Source: Cristatella mucedo
Lineage: Eukaryota; Bryozoa; Phylactolaemata; Cristatellidae
DNA: 30,208 nt
Direction of reading: 5' to 3'
Assembly (NCBI GenBank): GCA_009760855.2
Contig: WPIO01000531.1
Location: forward strand, 1 to 30,208
The notes beneath the pieces are model-generated. The model saw only the letters and a list, made by a program, of their open reading frames with translations. It did not search any database and was not told the origin of the DNA. Position numbers and translations under genes: made by a program. Positions 12,346 through 24,481 of this stretch are shown here, in pieces; the stretch's first letter is position 1, and every line of letters begins with the position of its first letter.

Positions 12346-15300
12346 AGATTTGAAGTTTCTACATATTCCGCGATCTGCTGCGAACTGGTGCGAAACGTGT
12401 TATTTACGTGCGAAATGCTTTAAACAAGGTGCAGCACTCTGCTGCTAGCAAGCGCACGCTCCGACATGCAGATTTGAAGTTTCTACATAATCCGCCATCT
12501 GATGCGAACTCGTGCGAAACGTGTTATTTACGTGCGAAATGCTTTAAACATGGTGCAGCACTCTGCTGCCAGTCAGTGCACGCTCCGACATGCAGATTTG
12601 AAGTTTCTACATATTCCGCGATCTGCTGCGAACTCGTGCGAAACGTGTTATTTACGTGCGAAATGCTTTAAACAAGGTGCAGCACTCTGCTGCCAGCCAG
12701 GGGCACGCTCCGACATGCAGATTTGAAGTTTCTACATATTCCGCGATCTGCTGCGAAACTGGTGCGAAACGTGTTATTTACGTGCGAAATGCTTTAAACA
12801 AGGTGCAGCACTCTGCTGCCAGCCAGCGCACGCTCCGACATGCAGATTTGAAGTTTGTACATATTCCGCGATCTGCTGCGAACTCGTGCGAAACGTGTTA
12901 TTTACGTGCGAAATGCTTTAAACAAGATGCAGCACTCTGCTGCCAGCCAGCGCACGCTCCGAAACGCAGATTTGATGCTTCTACATATTCCGCGATCTGC
13001 TGCGAACTCGTGCAAAACGTGTTATTTACGTGCGAAATGCTTTTAAAACAAGGTGCAGCACTCTGCTGCCAGCCAGGGCACGCTCCGACACGCAGATTTG
13101 AAGTTTGTACATATTCCGCGATCTGCTGCGAACTCGTGCGAAACGTGTTCTTTAAGTGCGAAATGCTTTAAACAAGGTGCAGCACTCTGCTGCCAGCCAG
13201 CGCACGCTCCGACATGCAGATTTTTGAAGTTTCTACATATTCCGCGATCTGCTGGGAACTCGTGCGAAACGTGTTATTTACGTGCGAAATGCTTTAAACA
13301 AGGTGCAGCACTCTGCTGCCAGCAAGCGCACGCTCCGACATGCAGATTTGAAGTTTCTACATATTCCGCGATCTGCTGCGAACTCGTGCGAAACGTGTTA
13401 TTTACGTGCGAAATGCTTTAAACAAGGTGCAGCACTCTGCTGCCAGCCAGCGCACGCTCCGACATGCAGATTTGAAGTTTCTACATATTCCGCGATCTGC
13501 TGCGAACTCGTCCGAAACGTGTTATTTTACGTGCGAAATGCTTTAAACAAGGTGCAGCACTCTGCTGCCAGCCAAGCGCACGCTCCGACATGCAGATTTG
13601 AAGTTTCTACATATTCCGCGATCTGCTGCGAACTCGTGCGAAACGTGTTATTTACGTGCGAAATGCTTTAAACAAGGTGCAGCACTCTGCTGCCAGCAGC
13701 CAGCACACGCTCCGACATGCAGATTTGAAGTTTTCTACATATTCCGCGATCTGCTGCGAACTCGTGCGAAAAACGTGTTATTTACGTGCGAAATGCTTTA
13801 AACAAGGTGCAGCACTCTGCTGCCAGCAGCACACGCTCCGACATGCAGATTTGAAGTTTCTACACATATTCCGCGATCTGCTGCGAACTCGTGCAAACCG
13901 TGTTATTTTACGTGCGAAATGCTTTAAACAAGGTGCAGCACTTTGCTGCCAGCCAGCGCACGCTCCGACATGCAGATTTGAAGTGTCTACATATTCCGCG
14001 ATCTGCCGCGAACTCGTGCGACACGTGTTCATTACGTGCGAAATGCTTTAAACAAGGTGCAGCACTCTGCTGCCAGCCAGCGCACGCTCCGACATGCAGA
14101 TTTGAAGTTTCTACATATTCCGCGATCTGCTGCGAACTCGTGCGAAACGTGTTATTTACGTGCGAAATGCTTTAACCAAGGTGCAGCACTCTGCTGCCAG
14201 CCAGGGCACGCTCCGACACGCAGATTTGAAGTTTCTACATATTCCGCGATCTGCTGCGAACTCGTGCGAAACGTGTTATTTACGTGCGAAATGCTTTAAA
14301 CAAGGTGCAGCACTCTGCTGCCAGTCAGCGCACGCTCCGACATGCAGATCTGAAGTTTCTACATATTCCGCGATCTGCTGCGAACTCGTGCGAAACGTGT
14401 TATTTACGTGCGAAATGCTTTAAACAAGGTGCAGCACTCTGCTGCCAGCAAGCGCACGCTCCGACATGCAGATTTGAAGTTCTAGATATTCCGCGATCTG
14501 CTGCGAACTCGTGCGAAACGTGTTATTTACGTGCGAAATGCTTTAAACAAGGTGCAGCCCTCTGCTGCCAGCCAGCGCACGCTCCGACATGCAGATTTGA
14601 AGTTTTTACATATTCCGCGATCTGCTGCGAACTCGTGCGAAACGTGTTATTTACGTGCGAAATGCTTTTTAAACAAGGTGCAGCACTCTGCTGCCAGCCA
14701 GCGCACGCTCCGACATGCAGATTTGAAGTTTCTACATATTCCGCGATCTGCTGCGAACTCGTGCGAAACGTGTTATTTACGTGCGAAATGCTTTAAACAA
14801 GGTGCAGCACTCTGCTGCCAGCCAGCAGCACGCTCCGACATGCAGATTTTGAAGTTTCTACATATTCCGCGATCTGCTGCGAACTCGTGCGAACGTTGTT
14901 TTTTAGTTCGAAATGCCTTCAAACAAGGTGCAGCACTCTGCTGCCAGCAAGCGCACGCTCCGACATGCAGATTTGAAGTTTCTACATATTCCGCGATCTG
15001 CTGGGAACTAGTGCGAAAACTGTTATTTACGTGCGAAATGCTTTAAACAAGGTGCACCACTCTGCTGCCAGCCAGGGCACGCTCCGACATGCAGATTTGA
15101 AGTTTCTACATATTCCGCGATCTGCTGCGAACTGGTGCGAAACGTGTTATTTACGTGCGAAATGCTTTAAACAAGGTGCAGCACTCTGCTGCCAGCCAGC
15201 GCACGCTCCGACATGCAGATTTGATGTTTTCTACATATTCTGCGATCTGCTGCGAACTCGTGAGAAACGTGTTATTTACGTGCGAAATGCTTTAAACAAG

Positions 15301-16009
15301 GTGCAGCACTCTGCTGCCAGCCAGCGCACGCTCCGACATGCAGATTTGAAGTTTCTACATATTCCGCGATCTGCCGCGAACTGGTGCGAAACGTGTTTTT
15401 ACGTGCGAAATGCTTTAAACAAGGTGCAGCACTCTGCTGCCAGCCAGCGCACGCTCCGAAATGTAGATTTGAAGTTTCTTACATATTCCGCGATCTGCTG
15501 CGAACTCGTGCGAAACGTGTTATTTACGTGCGAAATGCTTTAAACAAGGTGCAGCACTCTGCTGCCAGCCAGCGCACGCTCCGACATGCAGATTTGAAGT
15601 TTCTACATATTCCGCGATCTGCTGCGAACTCGTGCAAAACGTGTTATTTACGTGCGAAATGCTTTAAACAAGGTGCAGCACTCTGCTGCCAGCCAGCGCA
15701 CGCTCCGACATGCAGATTTGAAGTTTCTACATATTCCGCGATCTGCTGCGAACTCGTGCGAAATGTGTTATTTACGTGCGAAATGCTTTAAACAAGGTGC
15801 AGCACTCTGCTGCCAGCCAGCTCAGCACACGCTCCGACATGCAGATTTGAAGTTTCTTCATATTCCGCAATCTGCTGCAAACTCGAGCGAAACGTGTTAT
15901 TTACGTGCGAAATGCTTTAAACAAGGGTGCAGCACTCTGCTGCCAGCCAGCTCACGCTCCGACATGCAGATTTGAAGTTTCTACATATTCCGCGATCTGC
16001 GGCGAACTG

Positions 16010-16134
16010 GTGCGAAACGTGTTGTTTACGTGCGAAATGCTTTAAACATGGTGCAGCACTCTGATGCCAGCTAGCGCACGCTCTGACAAGCAGATTTGAA
16101 GTTTCTAGATATTCCACGATCTGCTGCGAACTCG
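16010..16134. repeat. Boundary marker monomer, left copy
   Basis: This chimeric unit combines A-type features (AAACGTG, TTTAAAC) with B-type TCTAGA, and carries rare private changes: GTTGTTTACG, TTTAAACATGG, CTGATGCCAGCTAGC, CGCTCTGACAAG and ATTCCACG. By direct reading, all 125 bases match 29000-29124, which is 12,990 bp away. It lies at the start of the mosaic zone. Confidence 0.88.
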
Positions 16135-16280
16135 TGCGAAACGTGTTATTTACGTGCGAAATGCTTTAAACAAGGTGCAGCACTCTGCTGCCAGCCAGCG
16201 CACGCTCCGACATGCAGATTTGAAGTTTCTACATATTCCGCGATCTGCTGCGAACTCGTGCGAAACGTGTTATTTACGTG

Positions 16281-16443
16281 CGAAATGCTTTAAACAGGTG
16301 CAGCACTCTGCTGCCATCCTGCGCACGCTCCGACATGCAGATTTGAAGTTTCTAGAGCAAGCGCACGCTCCGACATGTAGATGTGAAGTTTCTACATATT
16401 CTGCGATCTGCTGCGAACTCGTGAGAAACGTGTTATTTACGTG
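16281..16443. repeat. Rearranged 163-bp unit in the mosaic zone
   Basis: TTTCTAG joins AGCAAGCGCACG near 16354, with GA shared at the join. The 69 bp from 16355 to 16423, with the rare GTAGATGTGAAG, match 11078-11146. The 3' part therefore appears to come from a unit related to one 5.3 kb to the left. Confidence 0.82.
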
Positions 16444-16617
16444 CAAAATTCTTTAAACAAGGTGCAGCACTCTGCTGCCATCCTGCTCACGCTCCGACAT
16501 GCAGATTTGAAGTTTCTAGATATTCCGCGATCTGCTGCGAACTCGTGCGAAACGCTTTGATGTTTCTAGATATTCAGCAATCTGCTGCGAACTCGTGCGA
16601 AACTTGTTCTTTACGTG
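16444..16617. repeat. Rearranged 174-bp unit in the mosaic zone
   Basis: GCGAAACG joins CTTTGATGTTTCTAG near 16554, so a monomer 3' half is followed directly by another 3' half. TTCTAGATATTC is present twice within 60 bp. Confidence 0.82.
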
Positions 16618-17250
16618 CGAAATGCTTTACACAAGGTGCAGCACTCTGCTGCCAGCCAGCGCACGCTCCGACATGCAGATTTGAAGTTTCTAGATATTCC
16701 GCGATCTGCTGCGAACTCGTGCGAAACGTGTTATTTACGTGCGAAATGCTTTAAACAAGGTGCAGCACTCTGCTGCCAGCCAGCGCACGCTCCGACATGC
16801 AGATTTGAAGTTTCTACATATTCCGCGATCTGCCGCGAACTCGTGCGAAACGTGTTTATTACGTGCGAAATGCTTTAAACAAGGTGCAGCACTCTGCTGC
16901 CAGCAAGCCCACTCTCCGACATGCAGATTTGAAGTTTCTAGATACTCCGCGATCTGATGCGAACTCGTGCAAAACGTGTTATTTACGTGCAAAATGCTTT
17001 AAACAAGTGCAGCACACTGCTTGGCAGCCAGCAAGCACGCTCCGACATGCAGATTTGAAGTTTCTACATATTCCGCGATCTGCTGCAAACTCGTGCGAAA
17101 ACGTGTTATTTACGTGCGAAATGCTAAAACATGTGCAGCACTCTGCTGCCAGCCAGGGCACGCTCCGACATGCAGATTTGAAGTTTCTAGATATTCCGCG
17201 ATCTGCTGCGAACTCGTGCGAAATGTGTTATTTACGTGCGAAATACTTGA

Positions 17251-20200
17251 AAACAAGGTGCAGCACTCTGCTGCCATCCTGCGCACGCTCCGACATGCAG
17301 ATTTGAAGTTTCTAGATATTCCGCGATCTGCTGCGAACTCGTGCGAAACGTGTTATTTACGTGCGAAATGCTTGAAACAAGGTGCAGCACTCTGCTGCCA
17401 GCCAGCGCACGCTCCGACGAGCTAATTCGAAGTTTCAAGATATTCTGCGACCTGCTGCGAACTTGTGCGAAATGTGTTATTGACGTTCGAAATGCTCAAA
17501 ACAAGGTGCAGCACTCTGCTGCCAGCCAGCTCACGCTCCGACATGCAGATTTGAAGTTTCTAGATATTCCGCGATCTGCTGCGAACTCGTGCGAAATGTG
17601 TTATTTACGTGCGAAATGCTTGAAACAAGGTGCAGTGCTCTGCTGCCAGCCAGCGCACGCTCCGACATGCAGATTTGAAGTTTCTAGATATTCCGCGATC
17701 TGCTGCGAACTCGTGCGAAATGTGTTATTCGAGTGGGAAATGCTCAAAACAAGGTGCAGCACTCTGCTGCCAGCCAGCTCACGCTCCGACATGCAGATTT
17801 GAAGTTTCTAGATATTCCGCGATCTGCTGCGAACTCGTGCGAAATGTGTTATTTACGTGCGAAATGCTTGAAACAAGGTGCAGCACTCTGCTGCCAGCCA
17901 GCTCACGCTCCGACATGCAGATTTGAAGTTTCTAGATATTCCGCGATCTGCTGCGAACTCGTGCGAAATGTGTTATTCGAGTGCGTAATGCTTGAAACAA
18001 GGCGCAGCACTCTGCTGCCAGCCAGCGCACGCTCCAACATGCAGATTTGAAGTTTCTAGATATTCCGCGATCTGCTGCGAACTCGTGCGAAGTGTGTTAT
18101 TTACGTGCGAAATGCTTTAAACATGGTGCAGCACTCTGCTGCCAGCCAGCGCACGCTCCGACATGCAGATTTGAAGTTTCTAGATATTCCGCGATCTGCT
18201 GCGAACTCGTGCGAAATGTGTTATTGACGTGCGAAATGCTTGAAACAAGGTGCAGCACTCTGCTGCCAGCCAGCGCACGCTCCGACATGCAGATTTGAAG
18301 TTTCTAGATATTCCGCGATCTGCTGCGAACTCGTGCGAAATGTGTTATTTACGAGCAAAATGCTTGAAACAAGGTGCAGCACTCTGCTGCCAGCCAGCTC
18401 GCACTCCGACATGTAGATTTGAAGTTTCTAGATATTCCGCGATCTGCTGCGAACTCGTGCGAAATGTGTATTTACGTGCGAAATGCTTGAAACAAGGTGC
18501 AGCACTCTGCTGCCAGCCAGCACACGCTCCGACATGCAGATTTGAAGTTTCTAGATATTCCGCGATCTGCTGCGAACTCGTGCGAAATGTGTTATTTACG
18601 TGCGAAATGCTCAAAACAAGGTGCAGCACTCTGCTGCCAGCCAGCACACGCTCCGACATGCAGATTTGAAGTTTCTAGATATTCCGCGATCTGCTGCGAA
18701 CTCGTGCGAAATGTGTTATTTACGTGCGAAATGCTTGAAACAAGGTGCAGCACTCTGCTGCCAGCCAGCGCACGCTCCGACATGTAGATTTGAAGTTTCT
18801 AGATATTCCGCGATCTGCTGCGAACTCGTGCGAAATGTGTATTTACGTGCGAAATGCTTGAAACAAGGTGCAGCACTCTGCTGCCAGCCAGCTCACGCTC
18901 CGACATGCAGATTTGAAGTTTCTAGATATTCCGCGATCTGCTGCGAAGTCGTGCGAAACGTGTTATTTACGTGCGAAATGCTTTAAACAAGGTGCAGCAC
19001 TCTGCTGCCAGCTAGCTCACGCTCCGACATGCAGATTTGAAGTTTCTAGATATTCCGCGATCTGGTGCGAACTCGTGCGAAATGTGTTATTTACGTGCGA
19101 AATGCTTGAAACAAGGTGCAGCACTCTGCTGCCAGCCAGCTCACGCTCCGACATGCAGATTTGAAGTTTCTAGATATTCCGCGATCTGCTGCGAACTCGT
19201 GCGAAATGTGTTATTTGACTGCGAAATGCTTTAAACAAGGTGCAGCACTCTGCTGCCAGCCAGCGCACGCTCCGACATGCAGATTTGAAGTTTCTAGATA
19301 TTCCGCGATCTGCTGCGAACTCGTGCGAAATGTGTTATTCGACGTGCGAAAATGCTTGAAACAAGGTGCAGCACTCTCCAGCCATCAGCGCACGCTCCGA
19401 CATGCAGATTTGAAGTTTCTAGATATTCCGCGATCTGCTGCGAACTCGTGCGAAATGTGTTATTCGACGTGCGAAATGCTTCAAAACAAGGTGCAGCACT
19501 CTGCTGCCAGCCAGCTCACGCTCCGACATGTAGATTTGAAGTTTCTAGATATTCTGCGATCTGCTGCGAACTCGTGCGAAAATGTGTTTTGACGTGCGAA
19601 AAGCTTGAAACAAGGTGCAGCACTCTGCTGCCAGCCAGCTCACGCTCCGACATGCAGATTTGAAGTTTCTAGATATTCCGCGATCTGCTGCGAACTCGTG
19701 CGAAATGTGTTATTTACGTGCGAAATGCTTGAAACAAGGTGCAGCACTCTGCTGACAGCCAGCCCACGCTCCGACAAGCAGATTTGAAGTTTCTGGATAT
19801 TCTGCGATCTGCTGCGAACTCGTGCGAAATGTGTTATTCGAGTGCGAAATGCTTGAAACAAGGTGCAGCACTCTGCTGCCAGCCAGCGCACGCTCCGACA
19901 TGCAGATTTGAAGTTTCTAGATATTCCGCGATCTGCTGCGAACTCGTGCGAAATGTGTTATTTACGTGCGAAATGCTTGAAACAAGGTGCAGCATTCTGC
20001 TGCCAGCCAGTGCACGCTCCGACAAGCACATTCGAAGTTTCTAGATATTCCGCGATCTGCTGCGAACTCGTGCGAAATGTGTTTTTCGAGTGCGAAATGC
20101 TTGAAACAAAGTGCAGCACTCTGCTGCCAGCCAGTGCACGCTCCGACATGTAGATTTGAAGTTTCTAGATATTCTGCGATCTGCTGCGAACTCGTGCGAA

Positions 20201-22235
20201 ATGTGTTATTTACGTGCGAAATGCTTGAAACAAGGTGCAGCACTCTGCTGCCAGCCAGCGCACGCTCCGACATGCAGATTTGAAGTTTCTAGATATTCCG
20301 CGATCTGCTGCAAACTCGTGCGAAATGTGTTATTGCGTGCGAAATGCTTGAAACAAGGTGCAGCACTCTGCTGCCAGCCAGCTCACGCTCCGACATGCAG
20401 ATTTGAAGTTTCTAGATATTCCGCGATCTGCTGCGAACTCGTGCGAAATGTGTTATTTACGTGCGAAATGCTTGAAACAAGGTGCAGCACTCTGCTGCCA
20501 GCCAGCTCACGCTCCGACATGCAGATTTGAAGTTTCTAGATATTCCGCGATCTGCTGCGAACTCGTGCGAAATGTGTTATTTACGTGCGAAATGCTTGAA
20601 ACAAGGTACAGCACTCTGCTGCCAGCCTGCGCACGCTCCGACATGCAGATTTAAAGCTTCTAGATATTCCGCGATCTGCTGCGAACTCGTGCGAAACGTA
20701 TTATTTACGTGCGAAATGCTTGAAACAAGGTGCAGCACTCTGCTGCCAGCCAGCGCACGCTCCGACATGTAGATTTGAAGTTTCTAGATATTCGGCGATC
20801 TGCTGCGAACTCGTGCGAAATGTGTTATTTACGTGCGAAATGCTTGAAACAAGGTGCAGCACTCTGCTGCCAGCCAGCTCACGCTCCGACATGCAGATTT
20901 GAAGTTTCTAGATATTCCGCGATCTGCTGCGAACTCGTGCGAAATGTGTTATTCGAGTGCGAAAAGCTTGAAAACCAGGTGCAGCTCTCTGCTGCCAGCC
21001 AGCCCACGCTCCGACATGCAGATTTGAAGTTTCTAGATATTCCGCGATCTGCTGCGAACTCGTGCGAAATGTGTTATTTACGTGCAAAATGCTTGAAACA
21101 AGGTGCAGCACTCTGCAGCCAGCCAGCACACGCTCCGACATGTAGATTCGAAGTTTCTAGATATTCCGCGATCTGCTGCGAACTCGTGCGAAATGTGTTA
21201 TTGACGTGCGAAATGCTTTAAACAAGGTGAAGCACTCTGCTGCCAGTCAGCGCACGCTCCGACATGCAGATTTGAAGTTTCTAGATATTCTGCGATCTGC
21301 TGCGAACTCGTGCGAAATGTGTTATTTACGTGCGAAATGCTTGAAACAAGGTGCAGCACTCTGCTGCCAGCCAGCTCACGCTCCGACATGTAGATTCGAA
21401 GTTTCTAGATATTCCGCGATCTGCTGCGAACTCGTGCGAAATGTGTTATTGACGTTCGAAATGCTTGAAACAAGGTGCAGCACTCTGCTGCCAGCCAGCT
21501 CACGCTCGACATGCAGATTTGAAGTTTCTAGATATTCTGCGATCTGCTGCGAACTCGTGCGAAATGTGTTATTTACGTGCGAAATGCTTAAAACAAGGTG
21601 CAGCACTCTGCTGCCAGCCAGCGCACGCTCCGACATGTAGATTTGAAGTTTCTAGATATTCCGCGATCTGCTGCGAACTCGTGCGAAATGTGTTATTTAC
21701 GTGCAAAATGCTTGAAACAAGGTGCAGCACTCTGCTGCCAGCCAGCGCACGCTCCGACATGTAGATTTGAAGTTTCTAGATATTCCGCGATCTGCTGCGA
21801 ACTCGTGCGAAATGTGTTATTTACGTGCGAAATGCTTGAAACAAGGTGCAGCACTCTGCTGCCAGCCAGCGCACGCTCCGACAAGCAGATTTGAAGTTTC
21901 TAGATATTCCGCGATCTGCTGCGAACTCGTGCGAAATGTGATATTTACGTGCCAAAAGCTTGAAACAAGGTGCAGCACTCTGCTGCCAGCCAGCGCACGC
22001 TCCGACATGTAGATTTGAAGTTTCTAGATATTCTGCGATCTGCTGCGAACTCGTGCGAAATGTGTTATTTACGTGCAAAATGCTTGAAACAAGGTGCAGC
22101 ACTCTGCTGCCAGCCAGCTCACGCTCCGACATGTAGATTTGAAGTTTCTAGATATTCCGCGATCTGCTGCAAACTCGTGCGAAATGTGTTATTCGAGTGC
22201 GAAATGCTTGAAAGAAGGTGCAGCACTCTGCTGCT
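17251..22235. repeat. Block B1: homogeneous B-type satellite
   Basis: About 40 units carry CTTGAAAC, TCTAGA and AAATGTG. One-base indels are much rarer than in block A. The linker at 117-124 takes several forms: TTTACGTG, TTCGAGTG and TTGACGTT. In stretches such as about 17600-18000 and 19830-20210, TTCGAGTG and TTTACGTG alternate unit by unit, giving a local 248-bp dimer pattern. A partial A-type signature (AAACGTG followed by TTTAAA) survives at about 18955-18990. No gene is present. Confidence 0.9.
20464..20587 (+). repeat. Reference B-type monomer (124 bp)
   Basis: A full-length B-type unit. Compared with A-type it differs mainly at three linked positions: T11 to G (CTTGAAAC replaces CTTTAAAC), C76 to G (TCTAGA replaces TCTACA) and C110 to T (AAATGTG replaces AAACGTG). 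The hairpin core at 21-35 and the three TGCGAA copies are unchanged. The slot at 36-45 reads CAGCCAGCTC, a form common in B and rare in A. A-type therefore has a TTTAAA (DraI) site in each unit, while B-type lacks it and gains TCTAGA (XbaI). Confidence 0.95.
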
Positions 22236-22489
22236 AGCCAGTGCACGCTCCGACATGTAGATTCGAAGTTTCTAGATATTCTGCGATCTGCTGCGAACTC
22301 GTGCGAAATGTGTTATTTACATGCGAAAAGCTTGATACAAGGTGCAGCACTCTGCTGACAGGCAGTGCACGCTCCGACACGTAGATTTGAAGTTTCTAGT
22401 TATTCTGCGATCTGCTGCGAACTCGTGCGAAATGTGTTATTTACGTGCGAAATGCTTGAAACAAGGTGCAGCACTCTGCTGACAGCCAG
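22236..22489. repeat. Duplicated two-monomer segment, copy 1
   Basis: A 254-bp stretch reads as identical to 26165-26418, an offset of 3,929 bp. It carries a rare linked set: TTTACATGCGAAAAGCTTGATACAAGG in successive pieces, CTGACAGGCAG, GACACGTAG and TCTAGTTATTCTGCG. A looser third relative of the CTGACAGGCAG-GACACGTAG unit is found at about 27148-27210. Confidence 0.85.
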
Positions 22490-23756
22490 TGCACGCTCCG
22501 ACAAGCAGATTTGAAGTTTCTAGATATTCTGCGATCTGCTGCGAACTCGTGCGAAATGTGTTATTCGACGTGCGAAATGCTTAAAACAAGGTGCAGCACT
22601 CTGCTGCCAGCCAGTGCACGCTCCGACATGTAGATTTGAAGTTTCTAGATATTCCGCGATCTGCTGCGAACTCGTGCGAAATGTGTTATTTACGTGCAAA
22701 ATGCTTGAAACAAGGTGCAGCACTCTGCTGCCAGCCAGTGCACGCTCCGACATGTAGATTCGAAGTTTCTAGATATTCTGCGATCTGCTGCGAACTCGTG
22801 CGAAATGTGTTATTTACGTGCGAAAAGCTTGAAACAAGGTGCAGCACTCTGCTGCCAGCCAGCTCACGCTCCGACAAGCAGATTTGAAGTTTCTGGATAT
22901 TCTGCGATCTGCTGCGAACTCGTGCGAAATGTGTTATTCGACGTGCGAAAATGCTTGAAAAACAAGGTGCAGCACTCTGCTGCCAGCCAGCGCACGCTCC
23001 GACATGTAGATTTGAAGTTTCTAGATATTCCGCGATCTGCTGCGAACTCGTGCGAAATGTGTTATTTACGTGCAAAATGCTTGAAACAAGGTGCAGCACT
23101 CTGCTGCCAGCCAGCAGACGCTCCGACATGGAGATTTGAAGTTTCTAGATATTCAGCGATCTGCTGCGAACTCGTGCGAAATGTGTTTTTGACGTGCGAA
23201 ATGCTTGAAACAAGGTGCAGCACTCTGCTGCCAGCCAGAGCACGCTCCGACAAGCAGATTTGAAGTTTCTGGATATTCCGCGATCTGCTGCGAACTCGTG
23301 CGAAATGTGTTATTGACGTGCCAAAAGCTTGAAACAAGGTGCAGCACTCTGCTGCCAGCCGTGCACGCTCCGACGAGCAGATTTGAAGTTTCTGGATATT
23401 CCGCGATCTGCTGCGAACTCGTGCGAAATGTGTTATTCGAGTGCGAAATGCTTGAAACAAGGTGCAGCACTCTGCTGCCAGCCAGCGCACGCTCCGACAT
23501 GTAGATTTGAAGTTTCTAGATATTCCGCGATCTGCTGCGAACTCGTGCGAAATGTGTTATTTACGTGCGAAATGCTTGAAACAAGCTGCAGCACTGTGCT
23601 GCCAGCCAGCTCACGCTCCGACATGCAGATTTGAAGTTTCTAGATATTCCGCGATCTGCTGCGAACTCGTGCGAAATGTGTTATTTACGTGCAAAATGCT
23701 TGAAACAAGGTGCAGCACTCTGCTGCCAGCCAGTGCACGCTCCGACAAGCAGATTT

Positions 23757-23873
23757 GAAGTTTCTAGATATTCTGCGATCTGCTGCGAACTCGTGCGAAA
23801 TGTGTTATTCGAGAGAGAAATGCTTGAAAGAACGTGCAGCACTCTGCTGACAGCCAGCCCACGCTCCGACATG
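23757..23873. repeat. GAGAGAG marker unit, copy 1
   Basis: The linker reads TTCGAGAGAGAAATGCTTG followed by AAAGAACGTGC, a rare combination. The GAGAGAG motif starts at 23811, 26620 and 29729 (spacings 2,809 and 3,109 bp). Copies 1 and 3 appear identical from GAAGTTTCTAGAT through CCAGCCCACGCTCCGACATG. Copy 2 differs on both sides. Confidence 0.8.
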
Positions 23874-24481
23874 CAGATTCGAAGTTTCGAGATATTCTGC
23901 GATCTGCTGCGAACTCGTGCGAAATGTGTTATTGACGTGCGAAATGCTTGAAACAAGGTGCAGCACTCTGCTGCCAGCCAGCTCACGCTCCGAGATGCAG
24001 ATTTGAAGTTTCTAGATATTCCGCGATCTGCTGCGAACTCGTGGAAAAATGTGTTATTTTACGTGCAAAAAGCTTGAAACAAGGTGCAGCACTCTGCTGC
24101 CAGCCAGTGCACGCTCCGACATGTACATTTGAAGTTTCTAGATATTCCGCGATCTGCTGCGAACTCGTGCGAAATGTGTTATTTTCGTGCGAAATGCTTG
24201 AAACAAGGTGCAGCACTCTGCTGCCAGCCAGCGCACGCTCCGACATGCAGATTTGAAGTTTCTAGATATTCCGCGATCTGCTGCGAACTCGTGCGAAATG
24301 TGTTATTTACGTGCAAAAGGCTTGAAACAAGGTGCAGCACTCTGCTGCCAGCCAGCCCACGCTCCGACAAGCAGATTTGAAGTTTCTGGATATTCCGCGA
24401 TCTGCTGCGAACTCGTGCGAAATGTGTTATTTACGTGCGAAATGCTTGAAACAAGGTGCAGCACTCTGCTGCTAGCCAGCT

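Larger units (their letters stand above)
1..16099. repeat. Block A: A-type satellite monomers
   Basis: About 130 units carry TTTAAA, TCTACA and AAACGTG almost throughout. Isolated exceptions with TCTAGA occur near 4813, 10990, 11489 and 14482. The slot at 36-45 comes in three main forms: CAAGCGC, CCAGCGC and CCAGGGC. The CCAGGGC form often travels with ACGCAG instead of ATGCAG (for example near 298, 1668, 1917, 2176, 7425, 8058, 8181, 13076 and 14204), which marks a sub-lineage. This block has many one-base length changes in T or A runs and most of the broken monomers. No gene is present. Confidence 0.93.
16100..17250. repeat. Mosaic transition between A-type and B-type monomers
   Basis: TCTAGA appears near 16105, TCTACA near 16230, TCTAGA near 16352, TCTACA near 16392, TCTAGA near 16513, 16565 and 16690, TCTACA near 16814, TCTAGA near 16937, TCTACA near 17062 and TCTAGA near 17187. 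The other two B markers come later: AAATGTG from about 17222 and CTTGAAAC from about 17350, with CTTGAAAAC at about 17247. The three diagnostic sites therefore switch one after another. The zone also contains two oversized rearranged units (16281-16443 and 16444-16617). This fits repeated unequal exchange or conversion at a subfamily border, rather than a clean join. Confidence 0.85.

Noticed and set aside
10367-13219. Exact 23-monomer higher-order period in block A, from the GATTTTTGAAG variant at 10367 and 13219 (2,852 bp)
   Set aside because: Neighbouring variants do not keep the same offset: the GCTGGGAAC variant is at 10524 and 13251, a spacing of 2,727 bp. The T-run variant could have arisen twice.
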